A DNA stretch of 57,536 nt, from IMG/VR virus record IMGVR_UViG_3300048999_000258, positions 1-57,536 of that record. One strand, written 5' to 3'. The notes beneath the pieces are model-generated. The model was not told the DNA's origin, searched no databases, and was given only the letters and a program-made list of their open reading frames with translations. Both the position numbers and the translations under genes were made by a program. This stretch comes from a virus. Positions 49,249-57,523 of this stretch are shown in pieces (positions within the stretch are counted from its first letter, which is position 1; the number at the start of each line of letters is the position of its first letter).

Positions 49249-50004
49249 TTAGTTGGCGACGGTGTAGGACTCAGACTCTGCCTGCAGGACGCGCTGGCCT
49301 GGTTTGGCGTGAAAATCAACTGAAGGTGTAGACGATTGAAGCAAAAACTGGTCATCGCGCACGCCGAAGATTAGATTCTCGCCTTCGATGTGTGTGCTGC
49401 CCTTGGAGCTGACCGCGCCGCCCAGCTCAGCCGCCAAGCCCTCAAGCTCCTCGAGGTTAGCCGAAGCTGACAAGCTGTTTTCATGGTTGTAGACGACGGA
49501 ATATTGCGCATCTGCCATCAGGGCTGACTGAATCATGGTCAACTTGGCTTTGGTGTTTGCACGGCCCTCGATGGCTCGGCGGCAAGAAGGCGAGCGGTAG
49601 CGGACGTTGTCGTACATATCGACATCATTGAGTTCAAGCAGACGGGCATTGGACAGTTTGGCTGAAATCGAGCGGATGTTGCAGAATTTGCCCTTGAGGT
49701 GCGCCATGTGCAGAAAGTCTGTGCCGACGTCAAATTCCTGACCGTTGGCTTTTTGCACTTCCGTGCTGGTGGTCTTGGACTCAGACGCTTTATAGAATGG
49801 TCCGAGGCTTTGCTCTGCGGTGCAGATGACCTGAGCTGTGTAGGGCGCAACATCTTGCACCATGACAACAGTGCCGGGCATCAAAAACGTGTTGGGCGCA
49901 GCGACTGCGGCAAAGCCATACATGCGGACCATGGTGCTCATGGACGGGCAGGCGGTGCAGGAAAGAAACAAAGAAACCAAAGCAAAACGGATAGCGGTCT
50001 TCAT
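49249..50004 (-). CDS. Putative lipoprotein
   Basis: A 251-aa protein from ATG 50004. The first 20 residues (MKTAIRFALVSLFLSC) form a signal with a lipobox-like LFLSC, so it may be lipidated at Cys16. The mature part has several Cys residues (SCRRAIE; FCNIRS) and mixed structure. It may act in the envelope, for example in superinfection exclusion. It is read away from the iteron-like array just upstream. Confidence 0.6.
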   Translation of the reverse strand: MKTAIRFALVSLFLSCTACPSMSTMVRMYGFAAVAAPNTFLMPGTVVMVQDVAPYTAQVICTAEQSLGPFYKASESKTTSTEVQKANGQEFDVGTDFLHMAHLKGKFCNIRSISAKLSNARLLELNDVDMYDNVRYRSPSCRRAIEGRANTKAKLTMIQSALMADAQYSVVYNHENSLSASANLEELEGLAAELGGAVSSKGSTHIEGENLIFGVRDDQFLLQSSTPSVDFHAKPGQRVLQAESESYTVAN

Positions 50005-50025
50005 CAGTGTAATCCAATTTTCAGT

Positions 50026-50189
50026 GTGCTGCTCAGTGGGACTGCTTAGGGTGCTGCTATCGGGTGCTGCGTATCGTGCTGCTTTAGTGTCCTGCTTTAT
50101 CATGCTGCCTAATTGTGCTGCATATTTTTTGTATTCTATTGGTCGCGAACTGTGGGGCGATTCTTCTATTGTGCTGCTTATGTACTGCC
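50026..50189. repeat. Iteron-like array of GTGCTGCT, candidate replication origin
   Basis: Eight copies of RTGCTGCT-like octamers at 50026, 50039, 50051, 50064, 50076, 50089, 50102 and 50115, spaced 12 or 13 bases. Two more lie at 50171 and 50182, and one further copy at 50278. The spacing is not a multiple of three, so it is not a coding repeat. AT-rich sequence (CATATTTTTTGTATTC) lies between the blocks. Replication-type genes start about 350 bases downstream. An operator array for the lipoprotein is the alternative. Confidence 0.6.
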
Positions 50190-50548
50190 GTGTCCCCGCC
50201 AGCCCTCGATGAATTAACTATGCCCTAGGAAATTTTCTCTGGCAATTATTTTTATCTGGCGATTCTTGCTTAAAAGAATGCTGCTGGCGAGATATATGCA
50301 TTATAAGGTTTGCACAGGACTTATGTGAAGTTTTCCTTACATGCGACGGAATGGTCCGTTGTTGCAAGCAAGGCGCCCGGTCTGCCTGCCTCTAGCCAAT
50401 TCGCCGCTTGCGCGCTAGAGCCTGCTCACCAAAAAGCCCGTGGAGTCTGCCGCTTTGGGACCGGGAGGCATCAAGAGGAGCAGGCCCAAGCCAACTCAAC
50501 CGCAACACCCATGTCGTTTTCGTGTTGCTTTTTTGGCGCAGCGCCAGC
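50190..50548. other. Intergenic region without a supported gene
   Basis: About 360 bases between the iteron-like array and the first replication-type gene. The left part is AT-rich (AATTTTCTCT, AATTATTTTTATC) and could be a DNA-unwinding region. No ORF here has coding character or an SD. Frames that are open run out of phase with the replication gene. Confidence 0.5.
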
Positions 50549-51358
50549 ATGGCCGTTGGCATGGCTTCGGTACTTATCAATAAAAAGCTGCTGCGCGATG
50601 AACGACTCCTCATGCTCATGGAGGCTAGTAGCCGAGGCAGGGCAGAGCTAATAGGCATCCTTGCGCTCTTTTGGCTAGCCACGCGGGAGGACAACGTGCG
50701 GTTTATTATTCCCACGTCCATCAAGGCCTACCTGCCGCTCGCGCCCATTGAGGCGGAGGCCATGGGCGTCTACATGTTGCAGGCAGGCTACCTGATGCCT
50801 GAGGACGGCGGTGAGCGCTATCAAATCGTAGACAACGCGAAGGCTTTGTCCAACCGCGAGGCAAGGCAGGCGATTGCAAGAAAAGCAGGGCTTGCGTCGG
50901 CGGCAAAGCGGGCCAAAAAAAGCCGCAAGAAGCGGGTCGTCGCCGAAGCACCGCAGCCGCAGCAAGACATGGCGGTGCATGCCGCACCGGCCGCGCCCGC
51001 CGCGCCCGCCGCGCCTATTGCGCCATTGAACGTGCGTGCTTGGCAGGTCTACGCTGAAGCCTACCACTACCGTTGGGGCGCTATGCCCATCTCTAACGCC
51101 ACGGTGCGTGGCCAGATGGCGGCTATCGTCAAACGCATAGGTGAGCGCGCCATTGAGGTCATGCCCTTTTACGTGGCGCACAACGACAGCTATTACGTGC
51201 TCAAGCACCATCCGGTAGGGCTTGCGCTTAAAGATTGTGAATCGCTGGCCACGCAATGTGCTATGCACAGGCCCATCACATCACAGGATGTAAGGAGCGC
51301 AGAAAAAGAGTACGGTTACAAAAAGCAATTGGAAAACATTAGAGCAGGTCGAATCTGA
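50549..51358 (+). CDS. Phage replication protein (initiator-like)
   Basis: About 269 aa from ATG 50549 (ATG 50561 is an alternative). Residues 1-110 look like a winged-helix domain (LMEASSRGRAELIGILALFW). A basic stretch (AAKRAKKSRKKR) and a linker of PAAPAAPAAP follow. The C-terminal part has AWQVYAEAYHYRWGAMPISN and MPFYVAHNDSYYVLKHHPVG, features of phage replication initiators and helicase-loader-type proteins. Proximity to the iteron-like array fits an initiator. The exact class cannot be fixed. Confidence 0.6.
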   Translation: MAVGMASVLINKKLLRDERLLMLMEASSRGRAELIGILALFWLATREDNVRFIIPTSIKAYLPLAPIEAEAMGVYMLQAGYLMPEDGGERYQIVDNAKALSNREARQAIARKAGLASAAKRAKKSRKKRVVAEAPQPQQDMAVHAAPAAPAAPAAPIAPLNVRAWQVYAEAYHYRWGAMPISNATVRGQMAAIVKRIGERAIEVMPFYVAHNDSYYVLKHHPVGLALKDCESLATQCAMHRPITSQDVRSAEKEYGYKKQLENIRAGRI

Positions 51359-51379
51359 CATACTAGGGAGCGTTAAGTG

Positions 51380-52054
51380 ATGCGAGATGAAAAACCATCA
51401 AACATTTTGTTACGAGTGTGTGTCATGGCGTCAGAACGCTCACAGGTTATCCAAGAAGCTTTCTTGGAATTTGCCATCTACCTTGGTTGCCGTATCGAAG
51501 ATGTGCAGCTCAGAGAGTACACAAGGGAGATGCTAGAGGAAAACATTGCCACCGCAGATGTCGTGTACGCGTTGCAGCAAATCAGAAAACAACCCAACCG
51601 AAAGATGCGCGGCATCGCGTTGCCGGCGGAGGTAATACAATTTTTGCGTCCGCAGCTTAGCGATGATGATGTGGCAAACAGCATCGCCGCCAAGATTCAA
51701 TATTGCTACAAGCATTTTGGCTACAATAACGCGGATGCAGCCAAAGCGCACATGGGCGTGCAGGCCTGGCAGGTCGTGCATGAGTCTGGCGGCTGGGCGC
51801 AGATGTGTGCCGGCGCTACAGAGGAAGGCAAGCGCACAGAGTACGCCCAGCTGCGTGATTTGGCGCGCAGTGTGTTGCGGCGTGATGTGCAGACGCAGCG
51901 TATGGCGCAACTTGAGGCCAGGCGTTTACAGCCGGCTAGCATCTTAAGCGAGCCCAGGTTAACACCTGTGCAGATGGCAGAGAATCGGCGCCGGGCGGCT
52001 GAACTTGTCGGAAGCGTGTTTCGTCCGCATCCCAAAGCTCGCGTGCCGATTTAA
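51380..52054 (+). CDS. Replication-associated protein (possible helicase loader)
   Basis: A 224-aa protein 21 bases after the previous gene, with AGGGAG before the start (GTG 51377 and ATG 51380 adjoin). It is largely helical (EYTREMLEENIATADVVYAL; AAKIQYCYKHFGYNNADAAK). Position and helical plan resemble the second gene in phage replication pairs. Not firmly assigned. Confidence 0.5.
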   Translation: MRDEKPSNILLRVCVMASERSQVIQEAFLEFAIYLGCRIEDVQLREYTREMLEENIATADVVYALQQIRKQPNRKMRGIALPAEVIQFLRPQLSDDDVANSIAAKIQYCYKHFGYNNADAAKAHMGVQAWQVVHESGGWAQMCAGATEEGKRTEYAQLRDLARSVLRRDVQTQRMAQLEARRLQPASILSEPRLTPVQMAENRRRAAELVGSVFRPHPKARVPI

Positions 52055-52134
52055 GTTTGGCCTAGTGTTTAACGTTGACGCTGGGCGTTTGGCCCTGTAG
52101 TCGACACTCAGCTCTAACTGCAAAGGCGCATCTC

Positions 52135-52497
52135 ATGCTTCCCGCCAGTTCTGTTGCTTGTCAGCCGCGCATTATCCACCAGCACACGCATTTTCATAGC
52201 CACGTCACTCGCGTTCGGCATGTGCACCACAAGGCAGCCATATTTCATATGGACGACAGCGCTTCACCTGAACGTGGCCGCGCTCGCCATCGCTATGGTG
52301 CATCGCGCGGGCGCATCGCATCGCTGTCTCCTGTGCCCGCAAGCTTTTCAGGTAAAGTTCAGCATTTTTGGCGACATCGCGTCGTTCCTGCTCTTGCGCT
52401 TTTGGGAAGCGCTATCATTTTCGTCCTGAATCGCATTTCCTTCGGGTTTGGCTTCAGAGTTGGCTATCTACCTTTTTTGGGGTCCAATCGCGATTGA
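52135..52497 (+). CDS. Hypothetical membrane protein, His-rich
   Basis: About 120 aa from ATG 52135. The N-terminal part is rich in His (HQHTHFHSHVTRVRHVHH), and one membrane segment lies near the C-terminus (VVPALALLGSAIIFVLN). Function unknown. It lies between replication and small structural or membrane genes. Confidence 0.4.
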   Translation: MLPASSVACQPRIIHQHTHFHSHVTRVRHVHHKAAIFHMDDSASPERGRARHRYGASRGRIASLSPVPASFSGKVQHFWRHRVVPALALLGSAIIFVLNRISFGFGFRVGYLPFLGSNRD

Positions 52498-52525
52498 TGC
52501 GACTGGAAAAAAACTGAGGTTAAAA

Positions 52526-52756
52526 ATGGATCGTACATCGAACACATCTGCATCACGCGACGTGCCTATTGCAAAACCAAAACAAACGTACAACGAGCGC
52601 TATCCTGCGCCTGAGGTGCGCTACAACGCTGGGCTTGACCAATTTGTCAGCCACAGTCCGCCGACCGACGTCAAAGAAACCTACAACGCGGTGCACGGTT
52701 TTCTTGATAAGATAAGCGATTGGCTCGACCCAGAGGGCGCCAAAAAAAGGCGTTGA
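52526..52756 (+). CDS. Hypothetical small protein
   Basis: A 76-aa protein with GAGG six bases before ATG 52526. It contains a repeated YN pattern (QTYNERYPAPEVRYN) and a helical end (HGFLDKISDWLD). Not recognised. Confidence 0.5.
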   Translation: MDRTSNTSASRDVPIAKPKQTYNERYPAPEVRYNAGLDQFVSHSPPTDVKETYNAVHGFLDKISDWLDPEGAKKRR

Positions 52757-52810
52757 TGCTCTAGGTGCTAAGTCTTTTGCCCGCCGCTCTGTTGCTGCCA
52801 CTATCGACGC

Positions 52811-53854
52811 ATGGCCGACAGCAACAGCGCAGCGTCTCCTTTTTGCGGCCGCCGCCTAAGCGCCCCGACGTTAATTGCCATGCCGCAGTCGGCGCTTGTA
52901 CAACCTGACCACCTGCGTCTTCCGTCCGCTTGCGCCAGCCCGCAGGGTGGCAGCTTCGGCCTTGTGCCAATCAGGCCCAAATCCGTACGTTTTCAATCAG
53001 ACCAGAGCCGCGAGACGCGCAGCAGCGGAGGTGATAACGCATCCCGCGTGCCGACGCCCTGGATTGGCGCGGCGACATCTCCCGGCGTGCAGGTAGACCC
53101 CGCTGCGGTCGACTACTTCAATGCCACGAGCGCTGAGCGCCACAGCTGGCGGGCCATGCAAAACCTTGGGCTTGTAGCCGTTGGCCGTTCGCTTCTGACC
53201 CTGGGCCTAGGTGGCGTGCTCGAGGGGTTTTCTCTGATGGCCATCAACGCTCAGGCGCCGCTGCGACCGGTCCCTGGTGCACCGCCTACCGCGCCTGGCC
53301 GACGAAGTGTTGAGATAGCTCATCCGGTCATCTTTGGCTTAGGCATGGCAGGGGCCGCGGTGGGATTAAGCATGCACGTGGCGGGCCTGGCGCGGTTTTA
53401 TAGCGATACCTCTAAGATTAAACGCCGCCGGGCCCAAATCGTGCTTGCCGCCGGTACAGCCGGGGCGGTGCTGGTGACAGTGGGCGGGTCGTATTATCTC
53501 TACGGCATCGTAGCCAAACGCGACACTATCTTGTGGGAGGCGCTGCCTTTGCGCTCAGTCGGCAATTTCCTAGTGTACGGCGCCATCCCTAATTCGTTTA
53601 GCGCGTCAGAGATGGTGCATGGGGATATTCCGCTGAAGAATCGTGTCTTGTTGCGAGACCTCTTCTTTGCGCTTGGGGGCATGTTTCTGATGACCTGGGC
53701 GCAGATATCGACGCCTGACCCGCCAGCGCCGCTGTGGGCGCGCGAGATTGCGCAGTGCTTGGGCATTATTTGCATAGCGATGGGTGGGGCGCTGCCGCGG
53801 GTTGATGGCATGCGGGCCCAGGCTCAACTGCGGGCGGGACAAAATAGTCAATAA
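52811..53854 (+). CDS. Multi-pass membrane protein
   Basis: A 347-aa protein. The first 100 residues are polar; then five or so hydrophobic segments follow, for example VAVGRSLLTLGLGGVLEGF, PVIFGLGMAGAAVGLSMHVA and IVLAAGTAGAVLVTVGGSYY. No transporter motif is seen. Its 3' end overlaps, on the opposite strand, the distal part of the methyltransferase remnant, so this gene or its 3' flank may have displaced the end of that gene. Start not supported by an SD. Confidence 0.5.
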   Translation: MADSNSAASPFCGRRLSAPTLIAMPQSALVQPDHLRLPSACASPQGGSFGLVPIRPKSVRFQSDQSRETRSSGGDNASRVPTPWIGAATSPGVQVDPAAVDYFNATSAERHSWRAMQNLGLVAVGRSLLTLGLGGVLEGFSLMAINAQAPLRPVPGAPPTAPGRRSVEIAHPVIFGLGMAGAAVGLSMHVAGLARFYSDTSKIKRRRAQIVLAAGTAGAVLVTVGGSYYLYGIVAKRDTILWEALPLRSVGNFLVYGAIPNSFSASEMVHGDIPLKNRVLLRDLFFALGGMFLMTWAQISTPDPPAPLWAREIAQCLGIICIAMGGALPRVDGMRAQAQLRAGQNSQ

Positions 53855-54289
53855 CCCCAACGATTGCGCTCGCGTACATCTTTTACAGCGTCGCGAAAGA
53901 ACAAACCGTGCAAAGCAGAACACCCGAGAAAAGCAGGTAGGCAATTCAAGAGGTCTGCGTTTGGCTGCATTTCCATTCGATGGGCAATGCTTTACCCACA
54001 CTAATTCATAGCGAAATGTTGCCAATGAAGACGTAACTAGAACTGATGAAAACGGTTGCCTGGCCATGCATAAGGTAGCAGCGTTTGACCTAGTGAGAGC
54101 ATCTGCGTTCCGCCAAAAAGGGCCCAATGAAACCTGGGTGTCCCACTCATTCTTCGTTATCCCATACGGCAAATCTGCGAACACAAAGTCTGCCTTCATG
54201 CCCTGGCTTGCCAAGCTAGGCATCACTTCCAAGCAATCTCCCAGGTGCAAATCCACGCGCAACGGCTCAGAGGCATCGGTCTCATCCAT
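53606..54289 (-). pseudogene. Truncated DNA methyltransferase
   Basis: The first 120 residues read as an amino (N4/N6) DNA methyltransferase: LGDCLEVMPSL near the N-terminus, the catalytic-type ADLPYGITKNEWD (DPPY-like, here DLPY) and ELVWVKHCPSNGNAAKRRPL. After KRRPL the family pattern stops; the remaining 100 residues are Arg/Cys-rich and look like out-of-frame translation overlapping the membrane gene on the other strand. The C-terminal catalytic region with the SAM-binding FxGxG motif is missing. Most likely an inactive remnant. Confidence 0.65.
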
Positions 54290-54430
54290 GCCTCTGCATA
54301 TGGCGAGGTGAGCCGGCGTTCAAGGGCATGTGCTGTAAGCGGGCGTAGGCTCAACTTTCCGCATCACACATCGCAAAAGGGCTAGCCACTTTCTGGTGTC
54401 CAATTCTATCATGGTCATCGCGCGCTCAGG

Positions 54431-55048
54431 TCACGACTCGAAAATCTTGCATAATTTGTCAAGGTCTCTCTTGCTTATGCGGCGGGGTTTGCTTGGACCA
54501 GTCTTAGATTTACCGTATTCAGAATGTCTGTCTAGCATCTGCGCTGTTGGATGCATGGCCCTCTGCAGCACTGGCTGAAATAGCATCGGGCACGATTTCA
54601 CATCTGGATTTTGCTTGCCAGCAAAAGTGATATTTTTGACAAACAATACCCAACGCCGATGCGGCGAGTTGAAATCTGAGATGCGCCATACCCCCTCGAT
54701 TGTGCACTCGCTCATCTGTCGTCCTTTCTGTCTGACATGATCCGCAACTGCACCAAATCCCATACATGCGCGCAGCACTCGACCGCCATTCGCTGTTCGC
54801 ACCTGTAGCGTGAGCAAAAACATGTCTGTGTGTCGCGCGGTTTTGCAGAATAGGCACGTTTTACATCGACCTTGTAGCCGTCCGAAATCACCTTCCTTGG
54901 GTTTTGGCGTGTCATCAATGAACGCCCTGATAGGGTACTTATCTGGCTCAGAAGGCAGAGGAGATAAAGGCTCAAGCTCTACTGCGTCATCCGCAATTTC
55001 CTCAGCTGTCTTGCGAATCCTAAACACTTTAGGCCCTGTGTAGCCCAT
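54431..55048 (-). CDS. Hypothetical protein with Cys cluster
   Basis: A 205-aa protein. A CKTCLFCK cluster (about 62-69) could bind zinc; the C-terminus is basic and helical (KTGPSKPRRISKRDLDKL). It starts nine bases after the upstream gene, so the two form an operon. Not recognised; nucleic-acid binding is plausible. Confidence 0.55.
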   Translation of the reverse strand: MGYTGPKVFRIRKTAEEIADDAVELEPLSPLPSEPDKYPIRAFIDDTPKPKEGDFGRLQGRCKTCLFCKTARHTDMFLLTLQVRTANGGRVLRACMGFGAVADHVRQKGRQMSECTIEGVWRISDFNSPHRRWVLFVKNITFAGKQNPDVKSCPMLFQPVLQRAMHPTAQMLDRHSEYGKSKTGPSKPRRISKRDLDKLCKIFES

Positions 55049-55057
55049 GGCGATTCC

Positions 55058-55873
55058 CTACTTTCCGAGAGTCTCAGCGTCTGCAAACATGCAGAGGTCG
55101 TTTTCAGGCTCTATCAAGGCCTGCGCCACCTCAGCGTCGCTTAATAAAGGCTTCAAATGGCCTTGGCGATTGTAAAAAAACCCGGACGGCACTTTTTGTA
55201 TGCGTCTGCCCAGCCGCCAGTGGGTACTTCCAGGCCTAGGGCCTGTCAGGCGGGCCCATTCTCCTAGGCTTCGCCTGCTAGAAGACTGGGTGATTACGCT
55301 TTTCTTAAGTGCGTGTAATTGCGGCGTAATTTCTCGGCGACGTGTTGCTCGGTGGCCACGTTTTTTAGCGCGATGCCGGCGCTGCGCCGACCTAAGCTGT
55401 GATAGGCGTGCCTGGTGGCGTGCCGCCGCTTCAGCTGTTGTTGGGTTGGCTTCGATGTAATGCTCAAAAGAAAAGGTGCTGGCATTGTTGAAGCAGGCTT
55501 TGCTTAGCGCCACCAAATCCAGCTCTTCCATCAACCGTAGATGTTTGCGGGCGGTGTAGGCTGACATGGACAGCTTCAGGTGCTGCATGATGGCCTTGCG
55601 AGAGCAGACGCTGCCAGTTTTTTGCGTGAACAAAAACGTGCCGCACAAATGCAGCGTTCGGTATAGCGCGCTGCGGGTAGCCGCATTGATGTCGGCGTTT
55701 TCTAGCTTGTCAATCGACGCCAGCGGTATAGCGAAGCAGTAAATTTGCTGTTTGCGCCCAGGATTGACTGCTCGGCGGTGCGTGTCAATGCGACTGGTGC
55801 GCATTGACGCAGGTTCCAAACGGCTGATTCCAGGAGCGTTTGCAGATGCGGGGATGAAAGATAATTTTTTCAC
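55058..55873 (-). CDS. Putative winged-HTH regulator or replication protein
   Basis: A 271-aa protein from GTG 55873 (ATG 55804 is an alternative). Residues 85-130 look like a winged-helix domain (CSRKAIMQHLKLSMSAYTAR KHLRLMEELDLV, split). The middle is very basic (RSAQRRHRAKKRGHRATRRR) and likely binds nucleic acid. First gene of a two-gene minus-strand unit, divergent from 55908. Confidence 0.5.
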   Translation of the reverse strand: MKKLSFIPASANAPGISRLEPASMRTSRIDTHRRAVNPGRKQQIYCFAIPLASIDKLENADINAATRSALYRTLHLCGTFLFTQKTGSVCSRKAIMQHLKLSMSAYTARKHLRLMEELDLVALSKACFNNASTFSFEHYIEANPTTAEAAARHQARLSQLRSAQRRHRAKKRGHRATRRREITPQLHALKKSVITQSSSRRSLGEWARLTGPRPGSTHWRLGRRIQKVPSGFFYNRQGHLKPLLSDAEVAQALIEPENDLCMFADAETLGK

Positions 55874-55907
55874 GGAGCAAGCACCTTTTTGGGCTTGACC
55901 TCAGCTG

Positions 55908-56165
55908 ATGTACGCTACAATTAGGGCCTGTAGTCCGTCGGCCACACAAAGCGTTCTTGTCAGCTTCGGTTGTGCAATCCAGGAACGCCTACAGTGCGAT
56001 CAACACTGTGTGCGTCTGACGGAACTATTCCGCCAATGCCTCCGGTCCAGTTATGGGCCGGGGGCGGATTCAGTCCTAGACCCTTCCTGCATCGAAGATC
56101 AAACTATTTCTGATTTCGTGTCAAAAATAATCTCCCTACGCAAAAAGTTGATTGCCGCCAAATAG
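55908..56165 (+). CDS. Hypothetical protein
   Basis: An 85-aa protein with several Cys residues (CAIQERLQCDQHCVRLTELF). There is no SD before ATG 55908, so its start is uncertain. It is divergent from the winged-HTH gene. Not recognised. Confidence 0.4.
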   Translation: MYATIRACSPSATQSVLVSFGCAIQERLQCDQHCVRLTELFRQCLRSSYGPGADSVLDPSCIEDQTISDFVSKIISLRKKLIAAK

Positions 56166-56196
56166 GCTGATATTGCCTGCATACCCGTCCTTGGGC

Positions 56197-56250
56197 TAGC
56201 AGGATCGCAGCAGTGCTTTTTGAGCGCAGCGAGAGAGTGCGGTCCTGCTA
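56197..56250 (+). promoter_or_regulatory. Long stem-loop in a 5' leader
   Basis: TAGCAGGATCGCA (56197-56209) pairs with TGCGGTCCTGCTA (56238-56250) over 13 positions with one G-U pair; the 28-base loop holds a smaller hairpin. It ends 19 bases before the next gene's start, with the SD GGAGG just outside. It may be a regulatory leader, or a weak terminator (only TATTTG follows). Confidence 0.5.
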
Positions 56251-56268
56251 TTTGCCCGGAGGCTTGCT

Positions 56269-57219
56269 GTGGACGTCACGCTGGTCCGCTTTTTAGAACG
56301 TCGGGCCGCCGCCCTGCGCATCCCGTACACGCCAGCCACGGCCCCTCAGGCGCTGCTCGAGATGGTGTCTGACGCAGAGCATCAAGACATCCGAGAGCGC
56401 GGGCCAGAGCAGATGCCAGGGTGCTTTGGCCAGATGTTTGCCGGACCCTACGACCCCGATTGCGACAGCTGCCAGGTGCAGACCGCCTGCATGGCTCGGC
56501 TGGCTTGGGTCAAAATGCCCGCCGTCGTGGCTGAAATCAGCACCGATGACCCGCCAAATGTGGCCTCAGCCATGGAGCTAGACCCCAAGGCGATCGTACT
56601 GGCGCAGACCTTCGCCGCCCAAGCTGCAGGGCGCGACACCGGCCTGTTCGAGGGCTACACGCTGCTCAAACCTCCGCCCAAGCCCAAGGTCATAGCGCTC
56701 AGCGATATCCCGAGGCCCTTTGCCCTGGCGGCGTACGCCTGCGTCGTAGGCAGCCGCGCTAAGCTCAAGGTGTGGGACCGTGACGTGCGGCAGACCCAGG
56801 CGGCGGCGGTCCCTAGGCTTTTGGCCTTCAGCAAAGCGGCCTACTTCAAGCCACCCGTCAAATCTAAGGCATGGCATGACCGCTACAGTAGAGAACGCAA
56901 CCGCAATCGGCTCTACGCATCTTTGCGGACAGGCATGGTGCTTAGGAAGGTCTACCATGGCGTGCTGCACGAGGTGCGCGTGGGCTGGCGGTGCTACGAA
57001 TACGAGGGCCAGCAATTTCCGACGCTGTACGCTGTCGTGCAGGCCATTGCCGGCTCTGTGGCATGCCAGCGCCCGCTAGATGAGCAAGGCCAGCGACCGA
57101 CCGGGGTGAAAAACACAGCCATGCACTCGCCAACCGTGTTCTTCCACCGGTGCTTTAGAGAACTGGTCCACAAGCTACCGCCCAAGCGCAAGCGGCGAAA
57201 AAAGAAGGCGGCGGCCTGA
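56269..57219 (+). CDS. DUF2924-like protein with N-terminal Cys cluster
   Basis: A 316-aa protein starting at GTG 56269 with GGAGG six bases upstream. An N-terminal cluster PGCFGQMFAGPYDPDCDSCQ followed by TAC may bind metal. The C-terminal half, with RTGMVLRKVYHGVLHEVRVG, WRCYEYEGQQFPTLYAVVQA and MHSPTVFFHRCF, resembles DUF2924. The end is strongly basic (PPKRKRRKKKAAA). Probably DNA-associated; function unknown. Confidence 0.55.
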   Translation: MDVTLVRFLERRAAALRIPYTPATAPQALLEMVSDAEHQDIRERGPEQMPGCFGQMFAGPYDPDCDSCQVQTACMARLAWVKMPAVVAEISTDDPPNVASAMELDPKAIVLAQTFAAQAAGRDTGLFEGYTLLKPPPKPKVIALSDIPRPFALAAYACVVGSRAKLKVWDRDVRQTQAAAVPRLLAFSKAAYFKPPVKSKAWHDRYSRERNRNRLYASLRTGMVLRKVYHGVLHEVRVGWRCYEYEGQQFPTLYAVVQAIAGSVACQRPLDEQGQRPTGVKNTAMHSPTVFFHRCFRELVHKLPPKRKRRKKKAAA

Positions 57220-57272
57220 TTAAGCTTGCCTTGTAATAAATCCTAGCATAAAAGTAAATCAGGATGGTGCGC

Positions 57273-57515
57273 ATGTATTTACAAGCAACGGCTGAGATTG
57301 TCACACGCGTGGTCGTGAGCGGCTACGTGACGGCAGGAGCAAGGGCGACAATGCTAGAGCCTGGCGAGGGCATCATCGTAGACGTAGAAGGTGTTTACGA
57401 ATTAGACGAAGACAGCAAGCCAAGCCGGTTGAATATTGCGTCTAACTTGACGGCGTCACAGATGGACCAGGTAGAGGCTGAACTGGTTGAGGCGTGGACG
57501 GCGGCAAACGAGTGA
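57273..57515 (+). CDS. Hypothetical small protein
   Basis: An 80-aa protein. ATG 57273 has AGGA eight bases upstream; ATG 57264 is also in frame. Beta-strands (AEIVTRVVVSGYVT; EGIIVDVEGVYELDED) precede an acidic helix (QMDQVEAELVEAW). Not recognised. Confidence 0.5.
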   Translation: MYLQATAEIVTRVVVSGYVTAGARATMLEPGEGIIVDVEGVYELDEDSKPSRLNIASNLTASQMDQVEAELVEAWTAANE

Positions 57516-57523
57516 TTCAAAAA

